A stretch of DNA of 64,000 nucleotides from assembly GCA_964541305.1 (NCBI GenBank), contig CAZIPE010000005.1:1-64000 (forward strand), given 5' to 3'. This document shows positions 52,410 through 61,786 of the stretch, piece by piece. The notes under the pieces were generated by a model, which did no database searches, was not told the DNA's origin, and was given only the letters and a program-made list of their open reading frames with translations. Origin of the DNA: CAZIPE01 sp964541305. GTDB lineage: Bacteria; Patescibacteriota; Saccharimonadia; Saccharimonadales; UBA7683. Each line of letters opens with the position of its first letter. The first letter of the stretch is position 1. Position numbers and translations under genes: made by a program.

Positions 52410-52474
52410 ATTAAAAGCCTACCATCAATAATCTTGGCTCAAATCTCTGTTGCTGTACCATGCATAAGCACAAT

Positions 52475-52499
52475 GACCTCTTAAAATAGAGGTCTTTTT
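52475..52499 (+). terminator. Rho-independent terminator
   Basis: GACCTCT (52475-52481) and AGAGGTC (52488-52494) followed by TTTTT. Confidence 0.85.
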
Positions 52500-52558
52500 G
52501 TTTGCCGAAAACCACTGAAACCAAAACAGATACCAACTAAGTTTGCTAATATGAATAT

Positions 52559-53119
52559 ATGACAGAAAAGACAAAATCACTTGAGACTGATGCTGTGGAT
52601 ATCAAACGAGCAGTGCCGGAGGACGCAGAAGCAATAATGAATCTAAAGCGCCAAGCGTGGCTCAAAGCTTATGTAAACGAAGATCATAATATCTCTACTG
52701 AGGATATAGAAAAGAAATTTCCAGAAGATTCTTTGCCTAATGCAATTAAAAATTGGCAAGAGGGTATTGCAAGTGAACAAGACACGGATGAGAAGGCAAC
52801 CTTTGTTGCTCGAATAGATGGAAAAGTAGTTGGCTATACTTCGCCCTGCACCGAAGATGGTCAACGGCGACTTGGAGCACTTTACGTCACTCCAGACGTG
52901 CAGGGCACGGGTATAGGGTCTAAATTATTAGAATCCGCGCTTAAATGGCACGGCTCGGACGAAGATATTTTTGTACATGTAGTAAGTTACAATACCGCTG
53001 TAGGTTTTTATGAACAACATGGTTTCCAAGAAACAGGTAAAGAATTTCCACGAGCGCTTGACGAGCAACAGGGTATAAAATTGTTACCTGAAGTTGAAAT
53101 GGTGCTTAGGGCAAAGTAA
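52559..53119 (+). CDS. GNAT family N-acetyltransferase
   Basis: 186 aa. Acetyl-CoA site LYVTPDVQGTGIGSKLLESA (Q/R-x-x-G-x-G/A form), with VVSYNTAVGFYEQHGFQET at the C-terminal end. It acetylates an unidentified amine. Close to RimI-like and antibiotic-type GNATs but not assignable. Confidence 0.88.
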   Translation: MTEKTKSLETDAVDIKRAVPEDAEAIMNLKRQAWLKAYVNEDHNISTEDIEKKFPEDSLPNAIKNWQEGIASEQDTDEKATFVARIDGKVVGYTSPCTEDGQRRLGALYVTPDVQGTGIGSKLLESALKWHGSDEDIFVHVVSYNTAVGFYEQHGFQETGKEFPRALDEQQGIKLLPEVEMVLRAK

Positions 53120-53196
53120 TTTGAGGTGTAATCAAAGTTCTAACCTCGGCAATCATGCTGTACCATGTTGGACTCTGGTGGTGTTACGAATGGCTT

Positions 53197-53721
53197 TTAC
53201 TTTGTCTTTACTGATGTCTGAGATTTGATGAACCCAAGACCTGAAAGAGTGGAGAGTGTGAAGGCGCTTAGACCATAAAAACAGCTTGTGGCGAAGGGGT
53301 TGGTGAGGAGTTTGCCGGGGGAACAGCTGGTTGCTGTACCTTTTGGTGTGGTGTAAAAACGGTAGAATAGTGGTACGTTGTTTATCAGCGCGAACAGAGT
53401 GCTTCCTACAAGGACATAGAATAATGTTTTATGTTCCGCTCTTCGCTTGGTATCATCTTTTAAAAACAGAAGTCGAATAGTCCAGACAAAACAAAAGCTG
53501 AAGGAGAGAGTACCCCAGAAGCAAGGAGTTAGTAGCGGGTTGGCCGTAACAGTACCGTTGAAAGATAGGAGAGCGTCCAGCCCTTTAGCTTCGTTTGTAC
53601 AAAAAATCTGTACATCGCGAACAATAGTTGACCAGCCAACAAAATTACCCCACGCCAGTGCTAATGCCTGTAGGCTGAGCCAAAAGCGTTGATTGTGCAG
53701 TAATTTTACTACATTTTTCAT
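53197..53721 (-). CDS. Four-helix membrane protein, 174 aa
   Basis: Helices at about 15-32, 63-85, 99-117 and 145-162. Several Cys (IFCTNEAK, LTPCFWG, ATSCSPGK, ATSCFYG) sit near loop ends and could pair outside. Not recognised. It follows the SDR gene on the same strand with three bases between. Confidence 0.55.
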   Translation of the reverse strand: MKNVVKLLHNQRFWLSLQALALAWGNFVGWSTIVRDVQIFCTNEAKGLDALLSFNGTVTANPLLTPCFWGTLSFSFCFVWTIRLLFLKDDTKRRAEHKTLFYVLVGSTLFALINNVPLFYRFYTTPKGTATSCSPGKLLTNPFATSCFYGLSAFTLSTLSGLGFIKSQTSVKTK

Positions 53722-53723
53722 AA

Positions 53724-54524
53724 CTAGCTCAGCAAGGCTCCACCGTCAACAACTATTTGTGAACCGGTCATGTAGCTACTCATATCACTTGCTAAAAAGA
53801 GTGCGACCTTACCAATTTCATCGGGCTCACCCATGCGGTGCATCGGTATCCTTGCCAGAAAGGCGTCGGTTACTGCTTTCATATCAACCCCAGCTGGCAT
53901 AGTGCTCGGGTCTTGCATGGAGCTAACGCCAGGTGTCGCAATACCGCCGGGCGCAATAGCGTTTACCCATATTTTATGCTCTGAAAGTTCAAGCGCAACG
54001 GTCTTAGTAAAGCCCCATATCCCATGCTTGCTGGCATCATAATGAGCCAAACCAACCATAGAGGGGTGAAGAGCATCAATTGAAGTAATATTGATAATCT
54101 TTCCGCCGTTGCCTTGGATAATCATTTGATTAGACACCGCCTTTGTCATCAAGAAGACGCCTCGTAAGTTAACATCAATTACTTTCATAAAATCGTCCTC
54201 AATCATTGCACTAACTAGTTGATTGGGAAATATACCCGCATTATTAACCAAAATATCGATTGTATTAAATCGTGCCACAGTTTGCTCAACAAGCAATATT
54301 ACTTGATCGCTATTTGAAACGTCAGTTATCATCGCTAGAGCGCTATTATTTCGTGCGCTATTGAGTTCTCGTGCCACTTTTTGTGCTTCCGCGTCATCAA
54401 TGTCTGCAATCACTACATTTGCCCCCGCATCGTGTAGTCGCTTAGTGATGCCGAGGCCGATGCCCTTTGCTCCACCAGTTACTATGGCTGTTCTGTTGCT
54501 GAGATTAAGAAGCTGGTTTTCCAC
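53724..54524 (-). CDS. Short-chain dehydrogenase/reductase
   Basis: 266 aa. Rossmann motif TGGAKGIGLGI (residues ~16-26), NNAG in VNNAGIFPN, catalytic Ser in NITSIDALH and YDASK. Classical SDR layout, NAD(P) dependent, with a C-terminal GSQIVVDGG. The substrate is unknown (sugar or short alcohol types fit). Confidence 0.9.
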   Translation of the reverse strand: MENQLLNLSNRTAIVTGGAKGIGLGITKRLHDAGANVVIADIDDAEAQKVARELNSARNNSALAMITDVSNSDQVILLVEQTVARFNTIDILVNNAGIFPNQLVSAMIEDDFMKVIDVNLRGVFLMTKAVSNQMIIQGNGGKIINITSIDALHPSMVGLAHYDASKHGIWGFTKTVALELSEHKIWVNAIAPGGIATPGVSSMQDPSTMPAGVDMKAVTDAFLARIPMHRMGEPDEIGKVALFLASDMSSYMTGSQIVVDGGALLS

Positions 54525-54544
54525 AAGAATCCTTTCGTTATTTT

Positions 54545-55465
54545 CTAGGTGACATAGTTTGATGGTGTAAAGTTCAGAAACTTGACGCTGGTTGGGGTGA
54601 TCTTATAGACCACAAATGATCCTTCGACCAACTTTGAAACTGGTGCATGATGCTTTGCATCTGCATACTGTCGCATACGGTTAATTGCGGTGAAGACAGC
54701 ATTTTTTACTTCTTGGTTTGGTTCGCGTTCGGCTGTTCCTTGAAGTTGTACTGTCTCTAGCTTAGACTCGTCATAGACAGTTAGCGCAATGTGATGGTTC
54801 TCGGTGATATTGTGCGCTTTGGTGGTGCCAGATTTTGTTAGTATATAGAGAAGATCCGTCTTAGCATCTATGACGTAGTATATGGCTGAACCTGATACGT
54901 TTGAATCACGGTCAACCGTCGAAAGTACCCCGAGCTCGTGAGCTCGTAAGAATTTTTTTGCTGCGTCGTCAATTTCAACCTTCATAGTCTTTTTTTGATT
55001 CCTTTCTTCATCATCTGCTACCGGTGCATGTAGTGGCTCGATGGAGCCTGCATCTCCATCGTGATGCGGGGAGCCTTCGAGCCTACTACTTTCAATGTAT
55101 TCTTTAAATTTTTGCGCAGATTTTATAGTTGCATAATTGATGGTGTAGTTTCCCATTCGTGTAAATAGGGTAATCCCTGCGACTAAACCATTTTTCTGAC
55201 TTTGACCTACGCCAGCCACCACTTCATAGCTGATTTCGTCACAGGTGGTGAACATTGGTTTCTTGTCGACATAAAGAACTCGTCTGTCGGTGGCAACAAG
55301 CATTGCCGAGCCATTCTTCGAACGACCATACACCGCTGCCATAACGTGTTCGTTTTGGTGAATAACACTCGGTAAGTATCGCGCTTCTGCGCGCAAAATT
55401 CCGTGTCGAGTGAGACCGGCATCCAATAATTCTTTCTTGACTCTGTTGACATGTGCTTTATTCAT
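54545..55465 (-). CDS. PH-like domain fused to a PPOX/flavin-binding domain
   Basis: 306 aa from ATG 55465. N-terminal bacterial PH-like domain (about 25-130: MLVATDRRVLYVDKKPMF and GITLFTRMGNYTINYATIKS). A hydrophilic linker follows, then a pyridoxamine 5'-phosphate oxidase-like split barrel (about 165-306: LRAHELGVLSTVDRDSNVSG, YVIDAKTDLLYILTKSGTTK). The split barrel binds FMN, F420 or haem in relatives. The combination is uncommon. Redox context: SDR and NDH-2 genes on both sides. Confidence 0.75.
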   Translation of the reverse strand: MNKAHVNRVKKELLDAGLTRHGILRAEARYLPSVIHQNEHVMAAVYGRSKNGSAMLVATDRRVLYVDKKPMFTTCDEISYEVVAGVGQSQKNGLVAGITLFTRMGNYTINYATIKSAQKFKEYIESSRLEGSPHHDGDAGSIEPLHAPVADDEERNQKKTMKVEIDDAAKKFLRAHELGVLSTVDRDSNVSGSAIYYVIDAKTDLLYILTKSGTTKAHNITENHHIALTVYDESKLETVQLQGTAEREPNQEVKNAVFTAINRMRQYADAKHHAPVSKLVEGSFVVYKITPTSVKFLNFTPSNYVT

Positions 55466-55513
55466 CGTATCTCCACTTCTTATAATACTCCCACTCTTCA
55501 AATGAATGAAGTG

Positions 55514-56698
55514 TCATATGTCTTTCGACATAGTTTCACCCGACTTCCAAATTGCAATTGCTTTTTTAAGCGGTTCAAAATTTCTGAATATCCACAAGTC
55601 TGCCTGGCGTCGGACGCGCCATCCACGAATACCAGAAAATACTTTATTACCTTTCTGAACGACTGCCCATTTTCCGCCTGCTGTTATGACGTAGAGTGGT
55701 CGACGAGGTCTATATTGACGTCTTGGCTTACCTTGCTGAGCGAGTATCAAGTTTCGTGCAACAAATTGGGCATCTTGAAGAGCCGTCTGAGCCATACCAG
55801 AATATTTTGTATCTGCGTTATCGCCTATGACATATATATCGCTATGGTTTTGAACTTGCAGGTATTCATCGACGACCACGCGACCTCCACGACCAAGCGT
55901 AAATATGTCAGGGTGAGCATTAAAGAAATCGGCGGGCTTTGAGCCAGCTGTCCAGACAAGCACGTCTGCATCAATATTACCCGTATTTACACAGAGATTA
56001 CCTTTTTTACACGATGTAACCCGTATGTTGAGATGGACTTCAACGCCTAGTTTAATGAGTCGTTCTAATACTTTTTCGGATGCTTTCGAAGCGAGGCTTG
56101 GAAGTAGTCTATCAGCACCTTCAACCAACACAACATTCACCTTTGGCCTGGCGATGCGATGCTTTTTGGCAACGAGTTTTGCAAATGAGCCGATTTCACC
56201 AGCTATCTCAACTCCCGAAGCACCACCACCAACCACCGCAACTCGTACGGGTTTTCCTGGGTTTTGTACAAACGTATCAATCAACCTTCTTCTCAGTCGC
56301 ATTGTGCCACTAATGGTATTCATAGTTTCGGTATGTTCTTGAAGCCCTTTTATGCCGAAGTAGTTCACTTGATTACCGAGAGCCAAAATGACAGTATCGT
56401 AGGGGTAACTTGCGCCATCTAGGCTGACAAGTATCTTCTTTTTTTCGTCAATAAAACCAATGCTATCAAGAACAAGTTCGACATTCTTCTTTCCTTCAAA
56501 AATTTGAGTCAGTGGGATGACTACTTCTCGGGGGGAGTGTCCTACGGCTGAACGGTACAGTGCTCCATGATATTCAAAGTGAGTGTTGTCTGAAATAAGC
56601 TGTACGTCAAATCCCGGTTTATTGGCGAGCCGAAGTGCGGTTTTTACGCCACCAAACCCACCACCAACTATCACCACCCTTGTTTTTACTTTAGTCAT
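55514..56698 (-). CDS. ndh: Type II NADH dehydrogenase-like FAD oxidoreductase
   Basis: 394 aa from ATG 56698. FAD site VVIVGGGFGGVKTALRL (about 7-22), NADH site VAVVGGGASGVEIAGEIG (about 160) and a C-terminal YVIGDNADTKYSGMAQTALQ. Size and motifs fit single-subunit NDH-2, which passes electrons from NADH to quinone without pumping. No quinone oxidase genes are in the window. Sulfide:quinone reductase-like members are an alternative. Confidence 0.85.
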   Translation of the reverse strand: MTKVKTRVVIVGGGFGGVKTALRLANKPGFDVQLISDNTHFEYHGALYRSAVGHSPREVVIPLTQIFEGKKNVELVLDSIGFIDEKKKILVSLDGASYPYDTVILALGNQVNYFGIKGLQEHTETMNTISGTMRLRRRLIDTFVQNPGKPVRVAVVGGGASGVEIAGEIGSFAKLVAKKHRIARPKVNVVLVEGADRLLPSLASKASEKVLERLIKLGVEVHLNIRVTSCKKGNLCVNTGNIDADVLVWTAGSKPADFFNAHPDIFTLGRGGRVVVDEYLQVQNHSDIYVIGDNADTKYSGMAQTALQDAQFVARNLILAQQGKPRRQYRPRRPLYVITAGGKWAVVQKGNKVFSGIRGWRVRRQADLWIFRNFEPLKKAIAIWKSGETMSKDI

Positions 56699-56721
56699 TA
56701 GCATTAATAGTAGCAACTTTA

Positions 56722-56820
56722 GTTCGTAGTGTGTAGTGGTTAGTTGGTAGTTGGGTAATGTCAGGGTGGGTTCTTGCTACTCACTATCCACTAATCACTG
56801 CTCACTAATTACTATATACT
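56722..56820. repeat. TAGT/ACTA inverted repeat between divergent genes
   Basis: Left part GTAGTGTGTAGTGGTTAGTT and GGTAGTTGGGTAATG; right part CTACTCACTATCCACTAATC then ACTGCTCACTAATTACTATA. The arms are roughly complementary. The right end contains TATACT (56815-56820), six bases before ATG 56827. Confidence 0.7.
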
Positions 56821-56826
56821 GGTTCT

Positions 56827-57624
56827 ATGGGACAAATTGGATACCGAGGAATATACAACAAAAAAGCAGCGAAACCATTTCGGATTAGTCGCTCCAAGAT
56901 AGAGTTATTTACTGAATGTCCACGTTGTTTTTGGCTGGAATGTGTCAAAGGCATTAAACGACCCGATACTCCTCCGTTTTTGATAAATTCTGCTGTTGAT
57001 TTGCTCCTTAAAAAAGAGTTCGATGTCTACCGCGCGAAGCGTGAACAGCATCCTTGGCAGAAAGAATTCAAGATTGATGCCAAACCATTCTCTCACGAAA
57101 AACTTGATGAATGGCGCGAAAACTTTGTAGGCGTCCAGTATCACCACGAGCCAACAAACCTCGTTATATTTGGGGCTGTCGATGATTTGTGGGAGACACC
57201 GAAAGGTGAGATTGCGGTGGTAGATTACAAAGCTACTGCCAAGACCAAAGAAATTAACGATCTTGATGCCCCGGGCGGTTGGCATGATGTCTATCGTCGG
57301 CAAATGGAGGTCTATCAATGGTTACTTCGTCAGCTCGATTTTAAGGTAAGTGATAGGGGGTACTTTGTTTACGCAAATGGTATTGCCACCCTTGACGGCT
57401 TCTTTAACAAGGTTGAGTTCAGAACAAACGTCTTTGGCTATACCGGAAGTGATAGCTGGGTTGAGCCACGTATAAAACAGTTGAAAGAGGTGCTAAATCA
57501 AGACGACATGCCGGCTGTGGGAGCTCGATGCAAATACTGCCCCTACGTGAGAACGCGAACCGAACTTACACTTGAGCACATCAGAAATAATCAGAAGTCA
57601 AAAAAATCAAAGGTGTCATCCTGA
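56827..57624 (+). CDS. PD-(D/E)XK nuclease family protein (RecB/Cas4-like)
   Basis: 265 aa. Catalytic core GAVDDLWE...IAVVDYKAT (Asp, then D-Y-K) and helix motif RRQMEVYQWLL. Four Cys in CPRCFWLEC near residue 35 and CKYCPY near 237 are placed like the Fe-S ligands of Cas4/AddB-type nucleases. It likely cuts DNA; no cas genes or RecBCD subunits are nearby. Leaderless from the repeat's TATACT. Confidence 0.85.
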   Translation: MGQIGYRGIYNKKAAKPFRISRSKIELFTECPRCFWLECVKGIKRPDTPPFLINSAVDLLLKKEFDVYRAKREQHPWQKEFKIDAKPFSHEKLDEWRENFVGVQYHHEPTNLVIFGAVDDLWETPKGEIAVVDYKATAKTKEINDLDAPGGWHDVYRRQMEVYQWLLRQLDFKVSDRGYFVYANGIATLDGFFNKVEFRTNVFGYTGSDSWVEPRIKQLKEVLNQDDMPAVGARCKYCPYVRTRTELTLEHIRNNQKSKKSKVSS

Positions 57625-57647
57625 ATTTAGTTCAGGATCCAGGTTTT
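57618..57647 (+). terminator. Hairpin spanning the PD-(D/E)XK stop
   Basis: ATCCTGAA (57618-57625) and TTCAGGAT (57631-57638) with TTTAG loop; TTTTT at 57643. It lies across the stop codon and just before the FNR start. Confidence 0.6.
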
Positions 57648-57652
57648 TCGCA

Positions 57653-58327
57653 ATGAATCTACGATTTATCAAGAAGCATCATGAAGTAGGCACCATTTAC
57701 TCTTTCTTTTTTGAAAGTATTGAACAAATTGAATGGATCGCTGGTCAGTACCTCAATCTTACTATGCCAGATGTTGCGCCGGTGTATAGCGACAGGATTT
57801 TTACTATTGCTTCAGCACCACACGAAAATCACCTCATGATAACTACTTGGATATCCGAAAGCCCCTTCAAGAAACGACTTATGGAATTGAAGCCGGGCGA
57901 AGAGGTTGTGGCCGATCAGCTCGGGGGAGATTTTTACTGGGAAAACGACGGTCGAGACAAGTTATACCTGGCAGGTGGCATAGGCATCACCCCTTTTCGT
58001 AGTATTCTCCTTGATCGTGTACACAATCAATTACCTAATAAGGCGACTTTATTATGGTCGGGCAAAAAAGATGGCCGACCTTACGTGAATGAAATAAATA
58101 AGTTATCACGTGTTGACTCTAGTCTAACGATTTACGACTTTGTGGATGAGCGTATAAATGTTCAAAAGGTACAAGCTGCCGTGCCAGACTTTAACAGGCG
58201 CACCATTTACCTTGCTGGATCTCAAAAGTTTGTCGATGGTTTGGGCGAAGCCCTCATGGCCACAGGAATTCCGCGAACACAGCTAAAATACGATTGGTTC
58301 GATGGCTACACAGAAGACATCGAATAA
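57653..58327 (+). CDS. Ferredoxin-NADP reductase-like flavoprotein
   Basis: 224 aa from ATG 57653. FAD-binding barrel with YSDRIFTIASAPHENH (R-x-Y/F-S/T type, here DRIFTIAS), then NAD(P) domain LAGGIGITPFRSIL and LAGSQKFVDGLGEAL. No 2Fe-2S domain. It moves electrons between NAD(P)H and an unknown partner. Family length about 230-250, so it is complete. Confidence 0.88.
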   Translation: MNLRFIKKHHEVGTIYSFFFESIEQIEWIAGQYLNLTMPDVAPVYSDRIFTIASAPHENHLMITTWISESPFKKRLMELKPGEEVVADQLGGDFYWENDGRDKLYLAGGIGITPFRSILLDRVHNQLPNKATLLWSGKKDGRPYVNEINKLSRVDSSLTIYDFVDERINVQKVQAAVPDFNRRTIYLAGSQKFVDGLGEALMATGIPRTQLKYDWFDGYTEDIE

Positions 58328-58393
58328 ATCTCTTGTGCTTGCGTAAAACTGTAGCTTACACGATAATCAGGGATTATTACAAAGGAGTTTGCA

Positions 58394-58945
58394 ATGGCTG
58401 AACGGGGTATCGTATTTGACCAGATTGACGAGTTAATGAGAATGAAGACTGACTTAACTGAACCTACAATGCTCGAACTACGAGGTTGTAATCTGGCGAA
58501 CCCCAGACAGAGGATAGAATCCATATCGAGAAGTAATCCGAACAATATGGAAAAAATGGTAAGTAGTGGTGGCGGTAATTCACCTGTCTACATACTTGAA
58601 AGGGACAGGTTGCGGACATATACTGCCAAGCATGTTGTAGGTCACCACCTGAGAGACCCAGATCACAAATTACCGATGATAAGTATATATCCGTTTGGTG
58701 TAGCTGGGTTGACTAGTGATAAAAGACCAATTTTTCAACACCCCGAAACCACAACTATGAAATCCATAGTTCTAGAAGACCAGAACTATAATTCGGGCGC
58801 CTGGCTTCAGCGCCCAATTGAGCCGTTATTCAATATTGATCAAGACGGAACAGTTCTGGCTAGAATAGCGGATTGCCCTACTCCAGGCGAGCTACAACTT
58901 CTTAATGATATTCTAGATCGCTTCGAGCAAGCTAACCAAAGCTGA
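58394..58945 (+). CDS. Hypothetical soluble protein, 183 aa
   Basis: Unrecognised. No signal or membrane helix; mixed structure with VYILERDRLRTYTAKHVVGH and a C-terminal helix ELQLLNDILDRFEQANQ. AAAGGAG precedes ATG 58394. Confidence 0.5.
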   Translation: MAERGIVFDQIDELMRMKTDLTEPTMLELRGCNLANPRQRIESISRSNPNNMEKMVSSGGGNSPVYILERDRLRTYTAKHVVGHHLRDPDHKLPMISIYPFGVAGLTSDKRPIFQHPETTTMKSIVLEDQNYNSGAWLQRPIEPLFNIDQDGTVLARIADCPTPGELQLLNDILDRFEQANQS

Positions 58946-58964
58946 TTAATAACGAGAATTTGCG

Positions 58965-58970
58965 TATAAT
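58965..58970 (+). promoter_or_regulatory. -10 box of rmuC
   Basis: TATAAT, seven bases before ATG 58978. Confidence 0.6.
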
Positions 58971-58977
58971 AGACAGT

Positions 58978-60063
58978 ATGGAAGTGCTTCTGATTATTTT
59001 GTTGGGGCTGGTGATTGTGGGCTTTGGCTCAATAATATTTTTGTTGAATAAGAAACTAGCCAGTCAAACAAACGATCAGGCGACTAGTTTGCTTAAGACC
59101 GACCTGGATAACCTTAATAAGGGTGTAGGTGAATTAAAAGAATCTCTGCAGGAGAATATTAATCAGAAGTTGGCGGCCAATCAGGCGCAGATGACGGAGA
59201 ATATTCAGAAACAGTTTTCGCAGAGTGCCAAAATTATAGCTGATGTTACTCAGCGATTGACTAAATTAGATGAAACTAATAAGCGAGTAGTCGATGTGGC
59301 GGATGAACTTAAGACATTGCAGAATGTGCTTCAAAATCCAAAGCAACGGGGTGTGGTGGGTGAATACTATCTGCAGTCAGTTCTAGAAAACGTTATGCCT
59401 CCCGGCAAGTTTCAGATGCAATACAAGTTTGAAGACGGTGAAACGGTAGATGCGGCCATCTTTTTGCAGGACAAAAAGATACTACCGATTGACTCAAAAT
59501 TTAGCCTCGAGAATTACAATCGTTTGATTGAAGAAGCAGACCAGAAGACAAAAAATGAGATTGTGAAAAAGTTTAAGATGGATCTAAAAAACAGAATTGA
59601 TGAAACAAGTAAGTATATTCGACCTAGTGAGGACACAATGGATTTTGCATTCATGTTTATTCCCTCAGAATCACTGTACTACGACCTGCTGATAAATAAG
59701 GTTGGTACTACTGCCACAAATTCCCGTGACCTAATAGAATACGCCTTCCAGGAGAAGAAAGTCATAATTGTGAGTCCCACAAGCTTCATGGCATACCTTC
59801 AGACGGTCCTACAGGGCCTCAGATCGCTTCAGATTGAAGAGCAGGCTAAAGAGATTCAGAAGCGCGTCGGTGAGCTTGGGCGACATATTGGAAGCTACGA
59901 GACCTTCATGCAAAAACTGGGTAATTCGTTAGGTACGACTGTTGGGCACTACAACAACGCACACAAAGAGCTGAAAAAGATTGATAAAGATGTGGTGAAA
60001 ATTGCCGACTCAAGTCCTGCAGTAGAGCCACTACTCATCGATAAGCCCTCAACTGATGAATAA
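58978..60063 (+). CDS. rmuC: RmuC-domain DNA recombination protein
   Basis: 361 aa from ATG 58978. One N-terminal helix (about 2-22), coiled coil (about 40-115), then the RmuC nuclease-like domain: KQRGVVGEYYLQSVLENVMP, LPIDSKFSLENYNRL, DFAFMFIPSESLYYDLL and VIIVSPTSFMAYLQTVLQGL. RmuC limits inversions and DNA rearrangement; the core resembles a restriction-endonuclease fold. Its stop overlaps the next gene. Confidence 0.92.
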   Translation: MEVLLIILLGLVIVGFGSIIFLLNKKLASQTNDQATSLLKTDLDNLNKGVGELKESLQENINQKLAANQAQMTENIQKQFSQSAKIIADVTQRLTKLDETNKRVVDVADELKTLQNVLQNPKQRGVVGEYYLQSVLENVMPPGKFQMQYKFEDGETVDAAIFLQDKKILPIDSKFSLENYNRLIEEADQKTKNEIVKKFKMDLKNRIDETSKYIRPSEDTMDFAFMFIPSESLYYDLLINKVGTTATNSRDLIEYAFQEKKVIIVSPTSFMAYLQTVLQGLRSLQIEEQAKEIQKRVGELGRHIGSYETFMQKLGNSLGTTVGHYNNAHKELKKIDKDVVKIADSSPAVEPLLIDKPSTDE

Positions 60064-60580
60064 AGTCGTGGTCATCGGTTGCCCGGGTTCTGGCAAGACC
60101 TACTTTTCTAAACGACTGTCAGAGATTACTGGTTTACCGTTAATCCACCTAGATAGGTTGTATCACGATAAACGCTTACCGACTGAAGCGCACAAAAAAC
60201 GACCAATATGGTTAAATGAGGTTTCGAAACTTGTAAAAGGCGAGAAGTGGGTGATAGATGGTAATTACAAAAGTACTTTCGACATACGTCTTTCAGCGGC
60301 CGACATAGTAATTATCTTCAACTATCCTCGATATCTTGTACTCTACCGCTTACTAAAACGTAGGATTATGTATCATAATACGTTAAGAGCAGACATGCCA
60401 ATCGGTTGGCAAGAAAAAATTGATCGGACATTTTTTAAATTTGTCTGGAACTTCAAAGAAGACGATTACCCTAACATGAAAGCTAAAGTATCCGAATACA
60501 GTAAAGGCAGGGAGGTGATACTCTTTAATAGTCCCGTGGAGACTGAAAGGTTTCTTAATTCAATGCAAGTAATGAAATGA
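60056..60580 (+). CDS. P-loop kinase / topology-modulation-like NTPase
   Basis: 174 aa. Walker A GCPGSGKTYFSKRL at residues 8-21, then LIHLDRLYHDK and WVIDGNYKSTFDIRLSAADI, which match the FlaR/adenylate-kinase-like family. It probably phosphorylates a small nucleotide or binds DNA. Start overlaps rmuC. Confidence 0.85.
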   Translation: MNKVVVIGCPGSGKTYFSKRLSEITGLPLIHLDRLYHDKRLPTEAHKKRPIWLNEVSKLVKGEKWVIDGNYKSTFDIRLSAADIVIIFNYPRYLVLYRLLKRRIMYHNTLRADMPIGWQEKIDRTFFKFVWNFKEDDYPNMKAKVSEYSKGREVILFNSPVETERFLNSMQVMK

Positions 60581-60604
60581 AAACAGGCCGAGAGGCCTGT
60601 TTTC
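60580..60604 (+). terminator. Terminator of the rmuC operon
   Basis: AAACAGGCC (60581-60589), GAGA loop, GGCCTGTTT (60594-60602), further T. Confidence 0.85.
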
Positions 60605-60666
60605 TAGAGCGGTCAGTTTGTCTCAATTACTATATCATATGAGCGATAGTAAAGACAAGCTTTTTG

Positions 60667-61509
60667 TTACTTCTTTGTTTTCTTCTTAACTTCTTTTTTG
60701 CCTTTTTTGAAGACAGCGGTTACTTTTGCTTTGACACCTTTTTTCTCAAAAGGATTCACGCCCGCGGCAACCATGTACAGATTCATACCGATGGCACCTC
60801 CAAGGAGTGCTCCAAGGGTTGTTTCTAGGGTGAATCGACTCGCTGGAGCTTCGGTGGCAGGGGGCGTTGCTTGGCCAGAAAGTGATTGCAGTTGACTTTG
60901 CTGTTCTTCTTTTTCAGTTAGTGCCAGGGCAATTGCAGGGTTTAGTACCACACCATCAACCTTCGTAGCTCGTGGAACAGATTTGTCATCTGCTGATTGA
61001 GTTGACGAAGATTGTGCCGCAAGTGAAAGCAGACCTCCCCCAACAAACAAACCAGTCATCAACGCAAAACCGATGCCGATTGATTTAGCAGCATCCGCTA
61101 ATTTCCTATCGACTGCAGCAGCGATGGCAAAGGTGAAGATGGCTGCGCCAATTACCTCTGCAATAACAAGTTTAGTATCAAAACTGCCAAAACTTGCTAG
61201 CGAAAGCCCATAATCACTTCCCTTAAAGAACTGCACAACAAGTAGCGCAATGAGTGCACCAGCAACTTGCATAGCCCAGTAAAAAGGAACTTTTACACCT
61301 TCAATTTTTCGTACTGACCACAAACCAAATGTTACCGCAGGGTTAAGGTGGGCTCCAGATATGGCGCCAAGTCCCAATACGAGTACAACGAGCGCAAACC
61401 CGACCACAAGTGGTTGACCAATACTTAGCGCAACGAGCGCCAGTGTGAACGTACCGAGGAGTTCACCCAACAGTGCAGTAGGTTGCAAGCTTAAATTTTT
61501 TAACTTCAT
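60667..61509 (-). CDS. Aquaporin / MIP family channel
   Basis: 280 aa. First NPA in SGAHLNPAVTFGLW; second as VLNPAIALAL after a long polar insert (TQSADDKSVPRATK). Six helices expected plus an extra C-terminal hydrophobic segment (about 230-255) and a Lys-rich tail (KKGKKEVKKKTKK). It passes water, glycerol or similar solutes. The insert and tail are unusual. AAGGAGG precedes ATG. Confidence 0.88.
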   Translation of the reverse strand: MKLKNLSLQPTALLGELLGTFTLALVALSIGQPLVVGFALVVLVLGLGAISGAHLNPAVTFGLWSVRKIEGVKVPFYWAMQVAGALIALLVVQFFKGSDYGLSLASFGSFDTKLVIAEVIGAAIFTFAIAAAVDRKLADAAKSIGIGFALMTGLFVGGGLLSLAAQSSSTQSADDKSVPRATKVDGVVLNPAIALALTEKEEQQSQLQSLSGQATPPATEAPASRFTLETTLGALLGGAIGMNLYMVAAGVNPFEKKGVKAKVTAVFKKGKKEVKKKTKK

Positions 61510-61786
61510 AAAACAGTATCCTCCTTAATTTGTAATACACCTAGATATACCGTAAATGTCCGTACGGTGCAAGTGGCTTACGCTATAAAGAAGGAGTATA
61601 GTAGCTAGTGGAGTCCCTTGTGGCCATCCAAATAAGCCGAGTTATACGCTCGGCTTCATGAATACTTAAGCGAATCACAAATAACAATAATACAAACAAC
61701 AAATAAATCTCAAATTACAATATCCAATTGTCAGTACACTATGATCCCGTTTGATGATTTGGCGCTTGTAGATTGTTTGTTCTTAC
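61510..61786. other. Intergenic region with one hairpin
   Basis: No gene seen. AGCCGAG and CTCGGCT arms at 61635-61655 fit a terminator for the Fur gene on the minus strand. An A-rich, repeat-like stretch (about 61676-61735) has many CAAAT/ACAAC words and no clear signal. Confidence 0.4.
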
